From Saprospiraceae bacterium (GTDB taxonomy: Bacteria > Bacteroidota > Bacteroidia > Chitinophagales > Saprospiraceae): a DNA stretch of 37,163 nucleotides. The stretch covers positions 1 to 37,163 of the forward strand of contig WFYJ01000094.1 in the NCBI GenBank assembly GCA_015490175.1, given 5' to 3'. Below, one piece after another: positions 16,365-25,679 of the stretch (its first letter is position 1; each line of letters begins with the position of its first letter). The position numbers and the translations under genes are program-made. A model generated the notes under the pieces. That model worked only from the letters and a program-made list of their open reading frames with translations. It ran no database searches and was not told where the DNA came from.

Positions 16365-16949
16365 ATGATTACCCATCGCATCGGCCTGTTCTTCGGTTCG
16401 TTCAATCCCGTGCACAACGGGCACATGATCATCGCCAACGTCATGGCCACCCAGACCGACCTGGACGAGGTGTGGCTCGTCGTCTCGCCGCAGAACCCGC
16501 TCAAGCCGCGCAAGACGCTGGCACGCGATTACGACCGCCTGCATCTGGTGCACCTGGCCATCGGCGACAACCCGCATTTGCGCGCAAGCGATGTCGAGTT
16601 CGGATTGCCCCGCCCCTCCTATACCATCGACACGCTCACCCATCTGCGGGAAAAGTACCCGCAACACGAGTTTGCGCTCATCATGGGCAGCGACAACCTG
16701 CAGACCCTCCCTCGTTGGAAAAACTACGAGCTCATCCTGCGCGACTATCGCATCTACGTCTATGCCCGTCCGGGCCATGAGGAGGGCGAGCTGGCCGCCC
16801 ATCCCCACGTGCAGATGGTGCCCGACGTGCCCCTGCTCCGGCTCTCGGCCAGCTATATCAGGCAGTGCATCCGGAAAGGCTATTCGGTGCAGTACATGGT
16901 GCCCGATGCCGTGTTCCGTTATCTGGAAGAAAGCGGACTGTACAAATGA
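16365..16949 (+). CDS. nadD: Nicotinate-nucleotide adenylyltransferase
   Basis: A 194-residue enzyme expected to transfer AMP from ATP to nicotinate mononucleotide, the step before NAD synthetase. It shows the nucleotidyltransferase motif GLFFGSFNPVHNGHM at the N-terminus (HNGH), LVVSPQNPLK, the FALIMGSDNLQTLPRWKNY segment, and the C-terminal LSASYIRQCIRKG that corresponds to the ISSTxIR signature. The frame is open upstream, but the start at 16365 is the only one that fits the family. It probably shares the lipoprotein promoter. Confidence 0.96.
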   Translation: MITHRIGLFFGSFNPVHNGHMIIANVMATQTDLDEVWLVVSPQNPLKPRKTLARDYDRLHLVHLAIGDNPHLRASDVEFGLPRPSYTIDTLTHLREKYPQHEFALIMGSDNLQTLPRWKNYELILRDYRIYVYARPGHEEGELAAHPHVQMVPDVPLLRLSASYIRQCIRKGYSVQYMVPDAVFRYLEESGLYK

Positions 16950-17037
16950 AGGCAGCGGTGCGCATCCCTAATTTGCCTCGAGCGTGCAATAATCGCGGCC
17001 TGATTGCTTTTTTATGGCCGAACAAGTCCGACTGATC

Positions 17038-19344
17038 ATGGGTGGTATTCGTTACGTCTGTTTTCTCTTTTCTTTTGTGTTTGCCTTTTCGGCAAATGTA
17101 ACCGCTCAGGAGCCTCTGGCCATCGGGCAATGGCGGTCGTGGCTGCCTTACCAGGCCGGTCGCTACGTGACCCAGAGTGCCGAGGCCGTGTGGTATGCCA
17201 CCGAGCTGTCGGTCATGCGCGTGGACAAAGCCGACTTTTCACTCGACTACCTGAGCAAGGTAGAAGGACTCAGCGGGGTGGGCGTCCATCTCGTCAAGTA
17301 CCATCCCGGGGCGCAGGTGCTCATGGTGATATATGACGACGGCGTGATTGACTTGGTGCGCGAAACGGAGGTGCTGACCGTGCCCGGCTTGGCCGAAAGC
17401 AACATCATCATCGGCGAGAAGCGCATCAACGACGTCTTTTGCACGGATACGGCGCGTGCCTGGCTGGCCGGCAACTTCGGCCTCAGCCGTTTTGATGTCC
17501 GTACCGGCCTGTTCGAAGGCACTACCCGCATGCCGGTGGAAGCGCGCTCGGTAGTGACGTGGCGCGACTCGGTATGGGTGAGCACCGACGAAGGGCTCTA
17601 CGCGGCACCCCTGCAAGGAGTGAACCTCGACGACTTCGGCAACTGGCGCTGGCTGGGACCCGACGCGGGCTTCCCTGCCGACTACAGCGCGGGCGCCCTG
17701 GCCGTATTTGCCGACAGGCTCTATCTGAACATGGATGGCCGGCTGGTGCGGTACGCCGACGGCCAGTTGACGAACGTCCACCAGGAAAGCGGCATGAGCC
17801 TCCACTTCCTCACGGCCGAAGGCGCTCATCTGGTGGCGGGCTTTCGATGCAATGGCGACTGCAATGGCAGGTTGTTGTACTTCACTGCCGACGGCCAGTA
17901 CGAGCCGTCGGCAGCGCAATGCGTCAATCGGCCGCTCTATGCCATCGAAGACGAACAGGGGCGCGTGTGGATTGCCGACGAGTGGCGCAAGTTTCGGCTC
18001 GATCGCCGCGACGGCTCTGGCGAATGCTACCAGTTTGCCACCAACACGCCCTGGTCGGCCAACACCTACGACATCGAGCTGTGGCAAGACGAGGTGTGGA
18101 TCGCCGCCGGCGGCGTGAGCAGCATTTTCGGCTATCTGTTTCGCTCCGACGGCATCATGGCGCGTGTGGACGGCCAGTGGAACGCCTACAACAAGTTCAC
18201 GCGCGATGAGCTGAACGGGCTGGAAGACTTCCTCGCCGTGCGCATCCACCCCCAGACGGGTGTGGTCTATGCCGGCTCTTTCCTCGACGGCCTGGTGGTG
18301 TACGATCGCCAGCAGTTCAAGGTGTACAACGACACCAACTCGACGCTCAACAACGCCATCGGCGATCCCCTGCGCACGCGCGTGTCGGGGCTGGCCCTCG
18401 ACGCGGAAGGCAACCTGTGGGTGGCCAACCACAGCGCCGAACGTCCCTTTTCGGTGCTGCGCCCCGACGGCACCTGGCAGAGCTTTGCGCCCGAGTGCGT
18501 GGCGCGCGAGCTGGCCCAGGTGGTCGTCGATCTGTTCGGCTACAAGTGGTTTGTGGTGACCAACAACAACGCCGGCGTGCTGGTCTATGACGACGGCGGC
18601 ACTCTCGACGACCCATCCGACGACCGCTGTCGCCTCTTCACGGCGCTCGACAGCGAGCTGCCCACCAACAAGGTCAACTGCCTGGCCGTCGATCTCGACG
18701 GGGCGGTGTGGGTGGGCACCAATGAAGGACCCGTCATCTTCGAGTGCGATCCGTTCTTCGATCAGTGTACCGGCTCGCGCCGCATCGTCGAGCAGGACAA
18801 CTTCGGCGCCTACCTGCTCGAAGACGAAGACGTGCGCACCATCGCCGTCGATGGCGCCAACCGCAAGTGGGTGGGCACCACCAACGGCGTGTTCGTCCTC
18901 TCGCCCGACGGACTGGAAGAAGAGGCGCGCTTCACGACGGACAACAGCCCGTTGTTCGACAACCTCATCACCGACATTGCCATCCATCCCGAAACGGGCG
19001 AAGTGTATATCGGCACGGGCAAGGGCATGCTCAGCCTCAAGGCCGAAGCCACCGAGGGCGGCCCCGTCCATCGTTCCGAAGTAAAGGTTTATCCCAATCC
19101 GGTACGGCCCGACTACGAAGGGCCCATCGCCATCGAAGGGCTGGCCCGCGACGCCAACGTGAAGATCACCGACCTGCACGGCCAGCTCGTGTACGAAACG
19201 ACTGCTCTGGGTGGCCGCGCCATCTGGTACGGCACCGATTACAACGGCCGCAGAGTGCAGTCGGGAGTCTATCTGGTGTTTGCCACCTCCGACAACATCC
19301 AGAACCCCGACACGGCCGTGGCCCGCATCCTCGTCATTCACTGA
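17038..19344 (+). CDS. porZ: PorZ-like T9SS attachment-complex protein (beta-propeller with sorting domain)
   Basis: A 768-residue secreted protein. After a signal peptide (MGGIRYVCFLFSFVFAFSANVTAQ) come repeated propeller blades, including GQWRSWLPYQAGRYVTQSA and VEGLSGVGVHLVKYHPG near the start and NKVNCLAVDLDGAVWVGTNEG later, and a C-terminal sorting domain with KVYPNPV and ending VYLVFATSDN. This order and length match PorZ, which in Porphyromonas works with PorU to attach lipopolysaccharide to T9SS cargo at the cell surface. Generic two-component-type propeller proteins are the main alternative. An in-frame ATG at 17014 would put an acidic residue in the signal peptide, so I prefer 17038. 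It overlaps convergent bshA by 11 bp. Confidence 0.8.
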   Translation: MGGIRYVCFLFSFVFAFSANVTAQEPLAIGQWRSWLPYQAGRYVTQSAEAVWYATELSVMRVDKADFSLDYLSKVEGLSGVGVHLVKYHPGAQVLMVIYDDGVIDLVRETEVLTVPGLAESNIIIGEKRINDVFCTDTARAWLAGNFGLSRFDVRTGLFEGTTRMPVEARSVVTWRDSVWVSTDEGLYAAPLQGVNLDDFGNWRWLGPDAGFPADYSAGALAVFADRLYLNMDGRLVRYADGQLTNVHQESGMSLHFLTAEGAHLVAGFRCNGDCNGRLLYFTADGQYEPSAAQCVNRPLYAIEDEQGRVWIADEWRKFRLDRRDGSGECYQFATNTPWSANTYDIELWQDEVWIAAGGVSSIFGYLFRSDGIMARVDGQWNAYNKFTRDELNGLEDFLAVRIHPQTGVVYAGSFLDGLVVYDRQQFKVYNDTNSTLNNAIGDPLRTRVSGLALDAEGNLWVANHSAERPFSVLRPDGTWQSFAPECVARELAQVVVDLFGYKWFVVTNNNAGVLVYDDGGTLDDPSDDRCRLFTALDSELPTNKVNCLAVDLDGAVWVGTNEGPVIFECDPFFDQCTGSRRIVEQDNFGAYLLEDEDVRTIAVDGANRKWVGTTNGVFVLSPDGLEEEARFTTDNSPLFDNLITDIAIHPETGEVYIGTGKGMLSLKAEATEGGPVHRSEVKVYPNPVRPDYEGPIAIEGLARDANVKITDLHGQLVYETTALGGRAIWYGTDYNGRRVQSGVYLVFATSDNIQNPDTAVARILVIH
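17080..17096. repeat. Hairpin repeat inside the porZ signal-peptide codons
   Basis: TTTGCC-TTTTC-GGCAAA, the same stem as the intergenic copies, encodes the FAFSAN part of the signal peptide. Confidence 0.55.
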
Positions 19345-20500
19345 GCAGGCGCGCTCTTTCCGCTTCCGAGCGCACGCAGGTGTCGAGCACGTGCTGATAG
19401 TAGGCTTCGTACTGCGGCAGGATGAGGTTGATGTCGAAGCGGCGGGCCTGTTCGAGGGCGTTTTTTCGAAAAGTCTGGAGCAATTGCTCGTCGCTGAGCA
19501 GGCGGATGGCATTGCGCGCCATGTCCTCCACGTCGCCGATATTGCTCAGGAAGCCCGTCTTGCCGTGGATGTTCACTTCGGGCAGGCCCCCCGTGTTGGT
19601 GCTGATGACGGGCACCTCGCAGGCCATGGCTTCGAGGGCGGCCAGCCCGAAGCTCTCGTTTTCGGAAGGCATGATGAACAGGTCGGCCACGGCCAGAATT
19701 TCTTCGATAGCGTCCTGTTTGCCAAGGAACCGGATGTCGTCGCACAGCCTCAGCTTGCGGCACAGGTCTTCGAGCTTGCGGCGCTCGGGGCCATCGCCCA
19801 CCAGCAACAGTTTCGCAGGCATCTGTGCGCGCACCAGCCGGAACACGTGCAGCACGTCCTCTACCCGCTTCACTTTGCGGAAATTGGACACGTGCACGAG
19901 GATGCGCTCGCCTTCCGGTGCGATGGCTTTCTTGAAGTGGTCCTTGTTCTCGCGATGGAAGCGCGTGAAATCGACAAAGTTGTAAATCACTTCGATGTCG
20001 CGCTGGATGTCGAAATATTCGTACGTCTGTTGCCGCAGGCTTTTCGATACGGCCGTCACGCCATCAGACTTGTTGATCGAGAACTCGACCACGGGCGCGA
20101 AGGAAGGGTTGTTGCCCACCACCGTGATGTCGGTACCGTGCAGCGTGGTGATGACGGGAATGTAGCGGCTGCGTTGCAGCAGTACCTTTTTGGCCAGGTA
20201 GGCCACGGTGGCATGCGGGATGGCGTAGTGGACGTGCAGCAGATCGAGCTTTTCGTAGTGCACCACCTCGACCAGCTTGCTGGCCAGCGTAGTGTCGTAG
20301 GGCGGGTACTCGAACAGCGGGTAATCGTCGTCGGTCACCTCGTGAAAGAAGATGTTTTCGTGGAAGGTCGTGAGGCGCGGCGGCCGCCGGTAGGTGATGA
20401 AGTGCACCTGGTGCCCACGCTTGGCCAGGCCTACCCCCAGCTCGGTGGCTACCATGCCACTGCCGCCATAGGTTGGATAACAGACGATACCGATTTTCAT
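19334..20500 (-). CDS. bshA: N-acetyl-alpha-D-glucosaminyl L-malate synthase
   Basis: A 388-residue family GT4 glycosyltransferase that joins GlcNAc from UDP-GlcNAc to L-malate, the first step of bacillithiol synthesis in the cytosol. The N-terminus MKIGIVCYPTYGGSGMVATEL is highly typical of BshA, as are HVHYAIPHA (89-97), ITTLHGTDITVVG (117-129) and HVSNFRKVKR (203-212). The GT4 EX7E motif is E282-E290 in PSENESFGLAALEAM. bshB and bshC are not in the window, although the NagB fusion carries a domain of the same superfamily as BshB. It overlaps porZ tail to tail. Confidence 0.95.
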   Translation of the reverse strand: MKIGIVCYPTYGGSGMVATELGVGLAKRGHQVHFITYRRPPRLTTFHENIFFHEVTDDDYPLFEYPPYDTTLASKLVEVVHYEKLDLLHVHYAIPHATVAYLAKKVLLQRSRYIPVITTLHGTDITVVGNNPSFAPVVEFSINKSDGVTAVSKSLRQQTYEYFDIQRDIEVIYNFVDFTRFHRENKDHFKKAIAPEGERILVHVSNFRKVKRVEDVLHVFRLVRAQMPAKLLLVGDGPERRKLEDLCRKLRLCDDIRFLGKQDAIEEILAVADLFIMPSENESFGLAALEAMACEVPVISTNTGGLPEVNIHGKTGFLSNIGDVEDMARNAIRLLSDEQLLQTFRKNALEQARRFDINLILPQYEAYYQHVLDTCVRSEAERARLLSE

Positions 20501-20613
20501 GGTGTCGGGTATTTGCCGGCTTTCGCCAAAAACGGCCTGCCCGCCGGGCGAGTCTCATTCAATACGTCCTGCTGCGCGCAAAGTTGGGAAAAAACCCTCG
20601 GGCCCATGGTGAC

Positions 20614-20686
20614 GGGGGCGACATCTGCCCCCACTTTGCCTTTCGGCAAAATACAAACGGCAGGATGGAAAAAAACCATCCCGCCG
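20614..20686. terminator. Three adjacent hairpins between the T9SS cargo gene and bshA
   Basis: GGGGGC/GCCCCC (20614-20632); the dispersed repeat TTTGCC-TTTC-GGCAAA (20635-20650); and CGGCAGGATGG/CCATCCCGCCG (20658-20686, one mismatch, seven-A loop). The last lies 26 bp past the stop of the minus-strand cargo gene and is the best terminator candidate for it. The 20501-20711 gap holds no gene. A further GGCTTTCGCC hairpin lies at 20518-20527 in the bshA leader. Confidence 0.5.
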
Positions 20687-20711
20687 TCTGCATGGGCCAG
20701 GTGCATGTCCT

Positions 20712-23700
20712 TTATCGGACGATCACGAGTTTTTCGAAATGAGGCAGTTTGCCCGATTGGAGGCGCACGATGTACATGCCGGCCGGCCAGTCGTGCACGT
20801 CGAGCGGCACGTCCTGTTCGACGACGTGGTCGAACTGTCGTTGCCACATCAGCTTGCCTTCCATGGAGAAGATGTCTATCTGCACGTCGCTGGCAGTGCT
20901 GAGGCGGAAGCGCATCAGCGCCTGCCCGTCCGTGGGGTTGGGCGACAGGACGACGTGCTCCACCAGCACCTGTTCGCGTGCACCCACCAGGGCGGGCACC
21001 TCGTACTCTTCGATCTGCATGCAGCCCAGCGCGTCGCTCACCGTGACGGTGTAGAAGCCCGGGTCGAGGCCTACGAGCGTCGTGCCCGTGGCGCCATTGC
21101 TCCATTCGAAGGTGTAGGGGCCGGTGCCGAAGAGCGGATCGTTCAGGTGAATCTCTCCGTCACCCGTGCTGCTGCCTTCCGCCGGCGTCACTTTTGCCGT
21201 AAGGCCCAGCGTGGGCGGACAGCCCGGAATATTGATGTTGTCCAGGTCGAGCCAGTAGTCGCCCGCACCCCATATCCCCACGAAGCGGATGTTGATGGCC
21301 ATACCGGCCCATGGCGACAGGTCGATGCCGATGGTGGTAAAGTCGGTAGTGGGCACGTGGTCGGTACCGACGAGCGTGAATACCGTGTCCCACGAGTCGC
21401 CGCAGTCGGTGCTGAAGAGCACCATGAGCGAGTCGCCACTGGTGAGCTCGGTGGCCACGGTTCCGGCCGACCAGTTGACGTAGCGGTAGTCGAAGGTGAG
21501 CGAGTCGCCGTCGTTGATGGGCCCCACGCGGTAGGTCGTCACTTCGAAAGACTGGTCGCCCGAGTACAGGTTGTCGGAGATGACGGCCGTGGGGTTGTTG
21601 TGCAGATTGGGCGCATAGACGATATTGCCGAATTCGGAATGCGTCCATTCGGCCGGAAATTCCAGCGACTCGAAGTCTTCCATGAGCGGCAGGTAGTATG
21701 CCGTCACGATGTCTATGGCGAAGGTGTCGTTGGTGCGGTCGCTGTCGTTGTCGAGCTCGGTCCACACCTCGACGTGGTAGGTGCCGGGTTCGCTGAAGTC
21801 CCACTTCGTGTCGAACTCGACGTAGATGAGCGAGTCGTTGCCGAGCACGCCGGTGAACAGGCCGTCGGTAGGGATGGGGATGCCGGCCGGCACGCCGTTG
21901 ACGCTGTACTTGAAGGGGAAGAGCGACTGGGGCGCCTGCCCGTAGTTGGCCAGCAACAGGCCGATGGTCTCTACACCGAGGTTGCAGGCCGTGTCGGGGT
22001 TGGGACGCAGCAGCCCGGCCACGCCCACATCGTTGAGCCAGAGGGTCTGGAAGGACAGCGGGCCCACCTGCAGGCTGTGCTCTGCCGAGTCGCAGGCGGC
22101 GTAGATATAGACGTCGTACCAGGTGTGTTCCGTCAGGCCCGTCAGCGTGAGCATGGTCGTTCCGGGATCCGTCTGGGCGCTCTGGCCGGTGCCGAGCGTG
22201 AAGCCCAGCGGTCCCCATTCGATGACGTGCGGTACGGTTTCGTCGCTCGGTTCCCACATCAGGATGGCGTTGGTGGCATTGACGTCGTACACCGAGGCGT
22301 TGAGCGGGGGCGCACAGCTGGGGCAGGCCACGATGGAAGTGACCTCGCCCGTTTGCGGATAAGGACCGTCGGAAAAGACGATGTTGCCGTCGGGATCGAG
22401 GATGTTGTAGCTCACCTCGTTCTCGAACGATCCGGGCGAATACGACACGAAGAAGGGCACGTTTTGCAGGGCGGTAAACTGGAAGGTGGCTTCGTTGCCT
22501 GTGCTGAAGGTGTAGTCGGTGCTCTGGCCGTTGATGGTGATGGTGAGCACCGCGCCGTTCCAGCCGTCGCCGAACGAGTCGAACAGCTCGAGCGTGTAGG
22601 TGCAGGTGTCGCCCGTCGCACCCGGCGGCGTATAGGTGGTCGTAAAGGTGTAGGGGCCCACGGTATTGCTCACCGAGTCCTGCCCGCACACCGCCTCGAT
22701 GTACAGGTCGTATTCGACGCCGGGGTTGAGGCCTTCGAGCAGGTAGGGCGGCAGAGTAGTCGTGTCGGTCAGGCCGACTCCTTGTGGGAAGCCCGCAGGC
22801 CCCCATTCGAGTTCGTAGTACAGATGTGCGCTGTTGGTGGGCCAGTTGGCCAGCGCAGTGGTATCGGTGATGTCCGTGATTTCTACGGCAAAAGGATTGG
22901 GTGCCGGGCAGTTGGGGCAGGAAGCCAGGTCGTTGTACACCTCACTGAGGCTGAACGAAGTGATGGCTTCGGCCAGCACGAAACCGTCGGCGTCGTACAG
23001 CGTGATGGTGCCGCTGTTGAAGGTGACGTAGTTGTAGGTCACCACAATGGGCCAGCCATCGAGCACGGTGATGGGAAATACGGCCTGCGTGCCGTCGTCG
23101 TTGATGCCGTCGAGGGTATAGGTGGTCGTCACGCCATTGACGGTGACTGCGACGGTATTGCCCGACCAGCCATTGCCGCCGTCATCGGTCAGCTCGAGCG
23201 TGTAGGTACAGGTGGCCGGCGGGTTGATGAAGGGCGTCTGTACGGTGAGGGGCCCGGCAGGGGCACTGAGTCCGTCGGAACCGCAGTCGGCAATGACGTA
23301 AAAGTCGTAGAACGCATTTTCCACGAGGCCGTCGATGAAGACGGAGGTCGTGTCGCCCGGGGCGAGGGTATCGCCCGTGCCGGCGGGAAAGCCGGCAGGA
23401 CCGTACACGACGAAATAGCCGGTGGTTGAGGTGTCTACCGGCTGCCATGTCAGCAGTACCGATTCAGCATTGAGCTCGGCCACATCGAGGTTGGCGGGCG
23501 GAAAGCAAGAGACGTTGGCGTCGCAGTCGAGGTCGTCGCCCGGGTGGGGCGTGCCGCCGGCCGTGCTGATGAGCGCATCCCATCCCGGATCGTCCACCAC
23601 GCCCGAGGCGCGAAAGACGAAAGTCAGACATCCGCTGGCGTTGGTGGAGGTGAAGGTGGTAGTGGGCAGCTCGCCCAGCGTGCTCACCCCTTCCTCGGCG

Positions 23701-24170
23701 CCCGGGCCATAGTTTTCGGCGCCGCCGTCGCCCACGCCGTCGCTGTTGTTGAACAGTTGGAGGGCGGTGTTGGCCGGATCGCTGAGGATGGATGCGGGAT
23801 ACAACTCGTCGCCGGGGTTGTCGGTGTCGAGGATGACGAGCCAGTCGAACGAGGCGAACACGGCAAAGTTTTCGAACGTCACGCTCAGCGGCGTGCCATC
23901 GACCGAGCAGATCGTGGTGGTGGTGACGCAGTTGCAGTTGGGATAATTGCCCGGTGCGCCCTCATTGACAGGGTCGCCCCCCGGGCCTCCCGGGTCGGTG
24001 AACATGCCTCCTGTGCCGGCAAGAAAACATTGCACCGTACCGGCTTCGGGCACGATCTGGCTCCAGGCCGGCATGGCTGCCCATCCCCATATGACCAACA
24101 GCAATACCGTCAGCAGCGAAGGTTGGGAACGGAAGGGTGAAGTCGGGTGTGAAGTAAAACTCACGCGCAT
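20712..24170 (-). CDS. Large T9SS-exported multidomain protein with fibronectin type III repeats
   Basis: 1152 residues: signal peptide (about 1-38); a cysteine-bearing N-terminal domain (about 45-205); FN3 domains at about 225-313, 422-512 and 620-710; two homologous modules at about 321-418 and 523-616, each opening CTYTLEL and carrying a G(N/D)GW motif; a CARDB-like stretch from about 712; a jelly-roll-like domain opening EDFESLEFPAEW; an SprB-type repeat (TGPYTFEWSNGATGTTL); and a sorting domain with VLSPNPTDG, ending KLVIVR. It is presumably secreted or cell-surface attached and may bind polymers or surfaces; no catalytic motif is seen. The start at 24170 (MRVSFTSHP) is chosen because the signal peptide follows; the open frame continues upstream. 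Confidence 0.85.
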   Translation of the reverse strand: MRVSFTSHPTSPFRSQPSLLTVLLLVIWGWAAMPAWSQIVPEAGTVQCFLAGTGGMFTDPGGPGGDPVNEGAPGNYPNCNCVTTTTICSVDGTPLSVTFENFAVFASFDWLVILDTDNPGDELYPASILSDPANTALQLFNNSDGVGDGGAENYGPGAEEGVSTLGELPTTTFTSTNASGCLTFVFRASGVVDDPGWDALISTAGGTPHPGDDLDCDANVSCFPPANLDVAELNAESVLLTWQPVDTSTTGYFVVYGPAGFPAGTGDTLAPGDTTSVFIDGLVENAFYDFYVIADCGSDGLSAPAGPLTVQTPFINPPATCTYTLELTDDGGNGWSGNTVAVTVNGVTTTYTLDGINDDGTQAVFPITVLDGWPIVVTYNYVTFNSGTITLYDADGFVLAEAITSFSLSEVYNDLASCPNCPAPNPFAVEITDITDTTALANWPTNSAHLYYELEWGPAGFPQGVGLTDTTTLPPYLLEGLNPGVEYDLYIEAVCGQDSVSNTVGPYTFTTTYTPPGATGDTCTYTLELFDSFGDGWNGAVLTITINGQSTDYTFSTGNEATFQFTALQNVPFFVSYSPGSFENEVSYNILDPDGNIVFSDGPYPQTGEVTSIVACPSCAPPLNASVYDVNATNAILMWEPSDETVPHVIEWGPLGFTLGTGQSAQTDPGTTMLTLTGLTEHTWYDVYIYAACDSAEHSLQVGPLSFQTLWLNDVGVAGLLRPNPDTACNLGVETIGLLLANYGQAPQSLFPFKYSVNGVPAGIPIPTDGLFTGVLGNDSLIYVEFDTKWDFSEPGTYHVEVWTELDNDSDRTNDTFAIDIVTAYYLPLMEDFESLEFPAEWTHSEFGNIVYAPNLHNNPTAVISDNLYSGDQSFEVTTYRVGPINDGDSLTFDYRYVNWSAGTVATELTSGDSLMVLFSTDCGDSWDTVFTLVGTDHVPTTDFTTIGIDLSPWAGMAINIRFVGIWGAGDYWLDLDNINIPGCPPTLGLTAKVTPAEGSSTGDGEIHLNDPLFGTGPYTFEWSNGATGTTLVGLDPGFYTVTVSDALGCMQIEEYEVPALVGAREQVLVEHVVLSPNPTDGQALMRFRLSTASDVQIDIFSMEGKLMWQRQFDHVVEQDVPLDVHDWPAGMYIVRLQSGKLPHFEKLVIVR

Positions 24171-24599
24171 AGCTGATCTTTTTGAAAAAGAGGAAGACCG
24201 AACAGCAAGGCACCAGGCCACAGCGGATACAGGTGTGAGCTGCTTTCGATACCGGCTAAAATTAGAGAAAAATACCTTAGACGACTGGCCCACTCGAGGC
24301 CGCACAGGCCTTCGTCGTGGCGTTTGGTCTGGCAAATTGCAATTGCGGCCTGGCGGGAAAGGCCTTGGCGAAGCACTGTTTGTCGTCAGTCCATCAGGCT
24401 GCCACCCCGACACGCACGTGCACCGGTTGCTCCTGTGGGTGCGTTCGTCGCTTTCGTCGAAAAAACGAAGCCTTCACTGGTGGAGGGGCGCGAAAGCAGG
24501 GACACTCGATGCATGGGCATTCGATAAATCGTTTTTTTAATATTTTGGAGCCTGCGTTTTGCACCCTGAACCGGTTTCGTCACACAGCTCCTTAGCCGC
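24171..24599. other. Divergent intergenic region, no gene found
   Basis: This 429 bp gap holds no convincing coding sequence on either strand. It contains a near-match to the -7 box for the minus gene (TATTTTTC, 24266-24273), a stem TTCGT/ACGAA near 24456-24472, and an AT-rich stretch before the plus gene (TAATATTTTGG around 24538-24548) that could hold its promoter. Confidence 0.5.
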
Positions 24600-25634
24600 A
24601 TGGATTCAAAACAAAGCCTTGTCGAGGCGGCCCTTGGCTGGGCGAGAGACTTTTTCCGCGAGCATATCGATGCCGAATATGTGTTTCACGACTTCGAGCA
24701 CACCCTCCAGGTGTGGGCTGCCGTGCGCAAAATAGGCAAGGCTTACGGCCTGTCGCCTGGCGACCAGGAAGTGCTGGAGCTGGCCGCCATTTTTCACGAT
24801 ACGGGTTTCGACAAAGGGGCCGAGCATCACGAAGAGCGCTCGTGTCGGCATGCGGCGACGTGGTTGCGGGCACGTCAGTACCCCGAGGCGCAACTGGCAC
24901 AGGTGCTGGCCTGCATCCTGGCCACGCGCATGCCCCAACAGCCCCAGACCTTCCTCGAACGCGTGTTGTGCGATGCCGACCTGTGTCATCTCGGCCTCGA
25001 CATCTATCCTGAGCGCAGCAACCGCGTGCGGCAGGAGCTGCTCATGACCAAAGGGCTGCTGATGGATGAGCGCGAATGGCTCGATTTCGAGCTGCGATTG
25101 TTGCGCGACCATCAGTATTTCACTTCGGTGGCCGAGCTCCTCTTCGGGCCCGGCAAGCGGCTGCACATGAGCCGCCTCGAGGCACGCTATCAGCAGGTCA
25201 AAAGTCCCGTATGGGAAACGGTTGACCAGCTGGCAGAAACGCAAAAAGAACAGAAAGTCCGTCGGCACGAATCTCCTGAGATGGCGACACCGGCGCTTTC
25301 AGATGATGCCCCGATGCCCGGCCTCCTGATGCCCGAAGCGCGTCAATCTTCGGCGCGCGTGCCGCCACGCCAATGGCGAACACTTCAACTGGCTGCGGCA
25401 GCCACCCTCCTCGGCAGTCCTCTGCTCTGGGCCATACTGTGGCCGCTCGGCCGTCTCTCGTGGCTACCTGCGCTCGTGCTCGCTGTCAGTGCCGGAGGGA
25501 CATGGCTGTGGGTGCGCCGCCGCAGCGCCGATCGGGCTGCGCTGCCCGACGACCTGTATCGCGGTTGGACGGCTCTGGCTATGGGCCTCGGAGCGGCTTT
25601 GTGGCTCGCCCTTGCCGCCGGTGCGCCTGCCTGA
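24600..25634 (+). CDS. HD-domain phosphohydrolase with C-terminal membrane helices
   Basis: A 344-residue protein. Residues 1-200 form an HD domain with FHDFEHT (H30, H34), IFHDTGF (H66, D67), ILATRMPQQP, and CDADLCHLG (D125, D127), the metal-binding set of the superfamily, so phosphohydrolase activity on a nucleotide or phosphoester is plausible. A variable Ser/Pro/Ala-rich linker (about 215-258) leads to about three hydrophobic helices (near 263-282, 288-305, 323-340). The HD part resembles that of HD-DUF5706 (Pycsar effector family) proteins common in this phylum, but I do not find the usual DUF5706 signature in the tail. Substrate unknown. The gene stands alone between two intergenic regions. 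Confidence 0.75.
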   Translation: MDSKQSLVEAALGWARDFFREHIDAEYVFHDFEHTLQVWAAVRKIGKAYGLSPGDQEVLELAAIFHDTGFDKGAEHHEERSCRHAATWLRARQYPEAQLAQVLACILATRMPQQPQTFLERVLCDADLCHLGLDIYPERSNRVRQELLMTKGLLMDEREWLDFELRLLRDHQYFTSVAELLFGPGKRLHMSRLEARYQQVKSPVWETVDQLAETQKEQKVRRHESPEMATPALSDDAPMPGLLMPEARQSSARVPPRQWRTLQLAAAATLLGSPLLWAILWPLGRLSWLPALVLAVSAGGTWLWVRRRSADRAALPDDLYRGWTALAMGLGAALWLALAAGAPA

Positions 25635-25679
25635 AGGAATCGAGGATTTGATTCAAGAACCTGCTGAAAAAGTCGAAAA

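Noticed and set aside
17239-19512. 757-codon open frame opposite porZ
   Set aside because: Antisense shadow of the propeller gene; no signal peptide or family motif.
20739-23429. 896-codon open frame opposite the large T9SS protein
   Set aside because: The minus-strand frame has a signal peptide, domains and a sorting tail; the opposite frame is low-complexity Val/Gly/Arg/His sequence typical of GC-rich antisense frames.
24600-25634. HD protein as part of a Pycsar or CBASS defence system
   Set aside because: No cyclase or other effector gene is near and the expected tail signature is not visible; neighbours are a surface protein and secreted hypotheticals.
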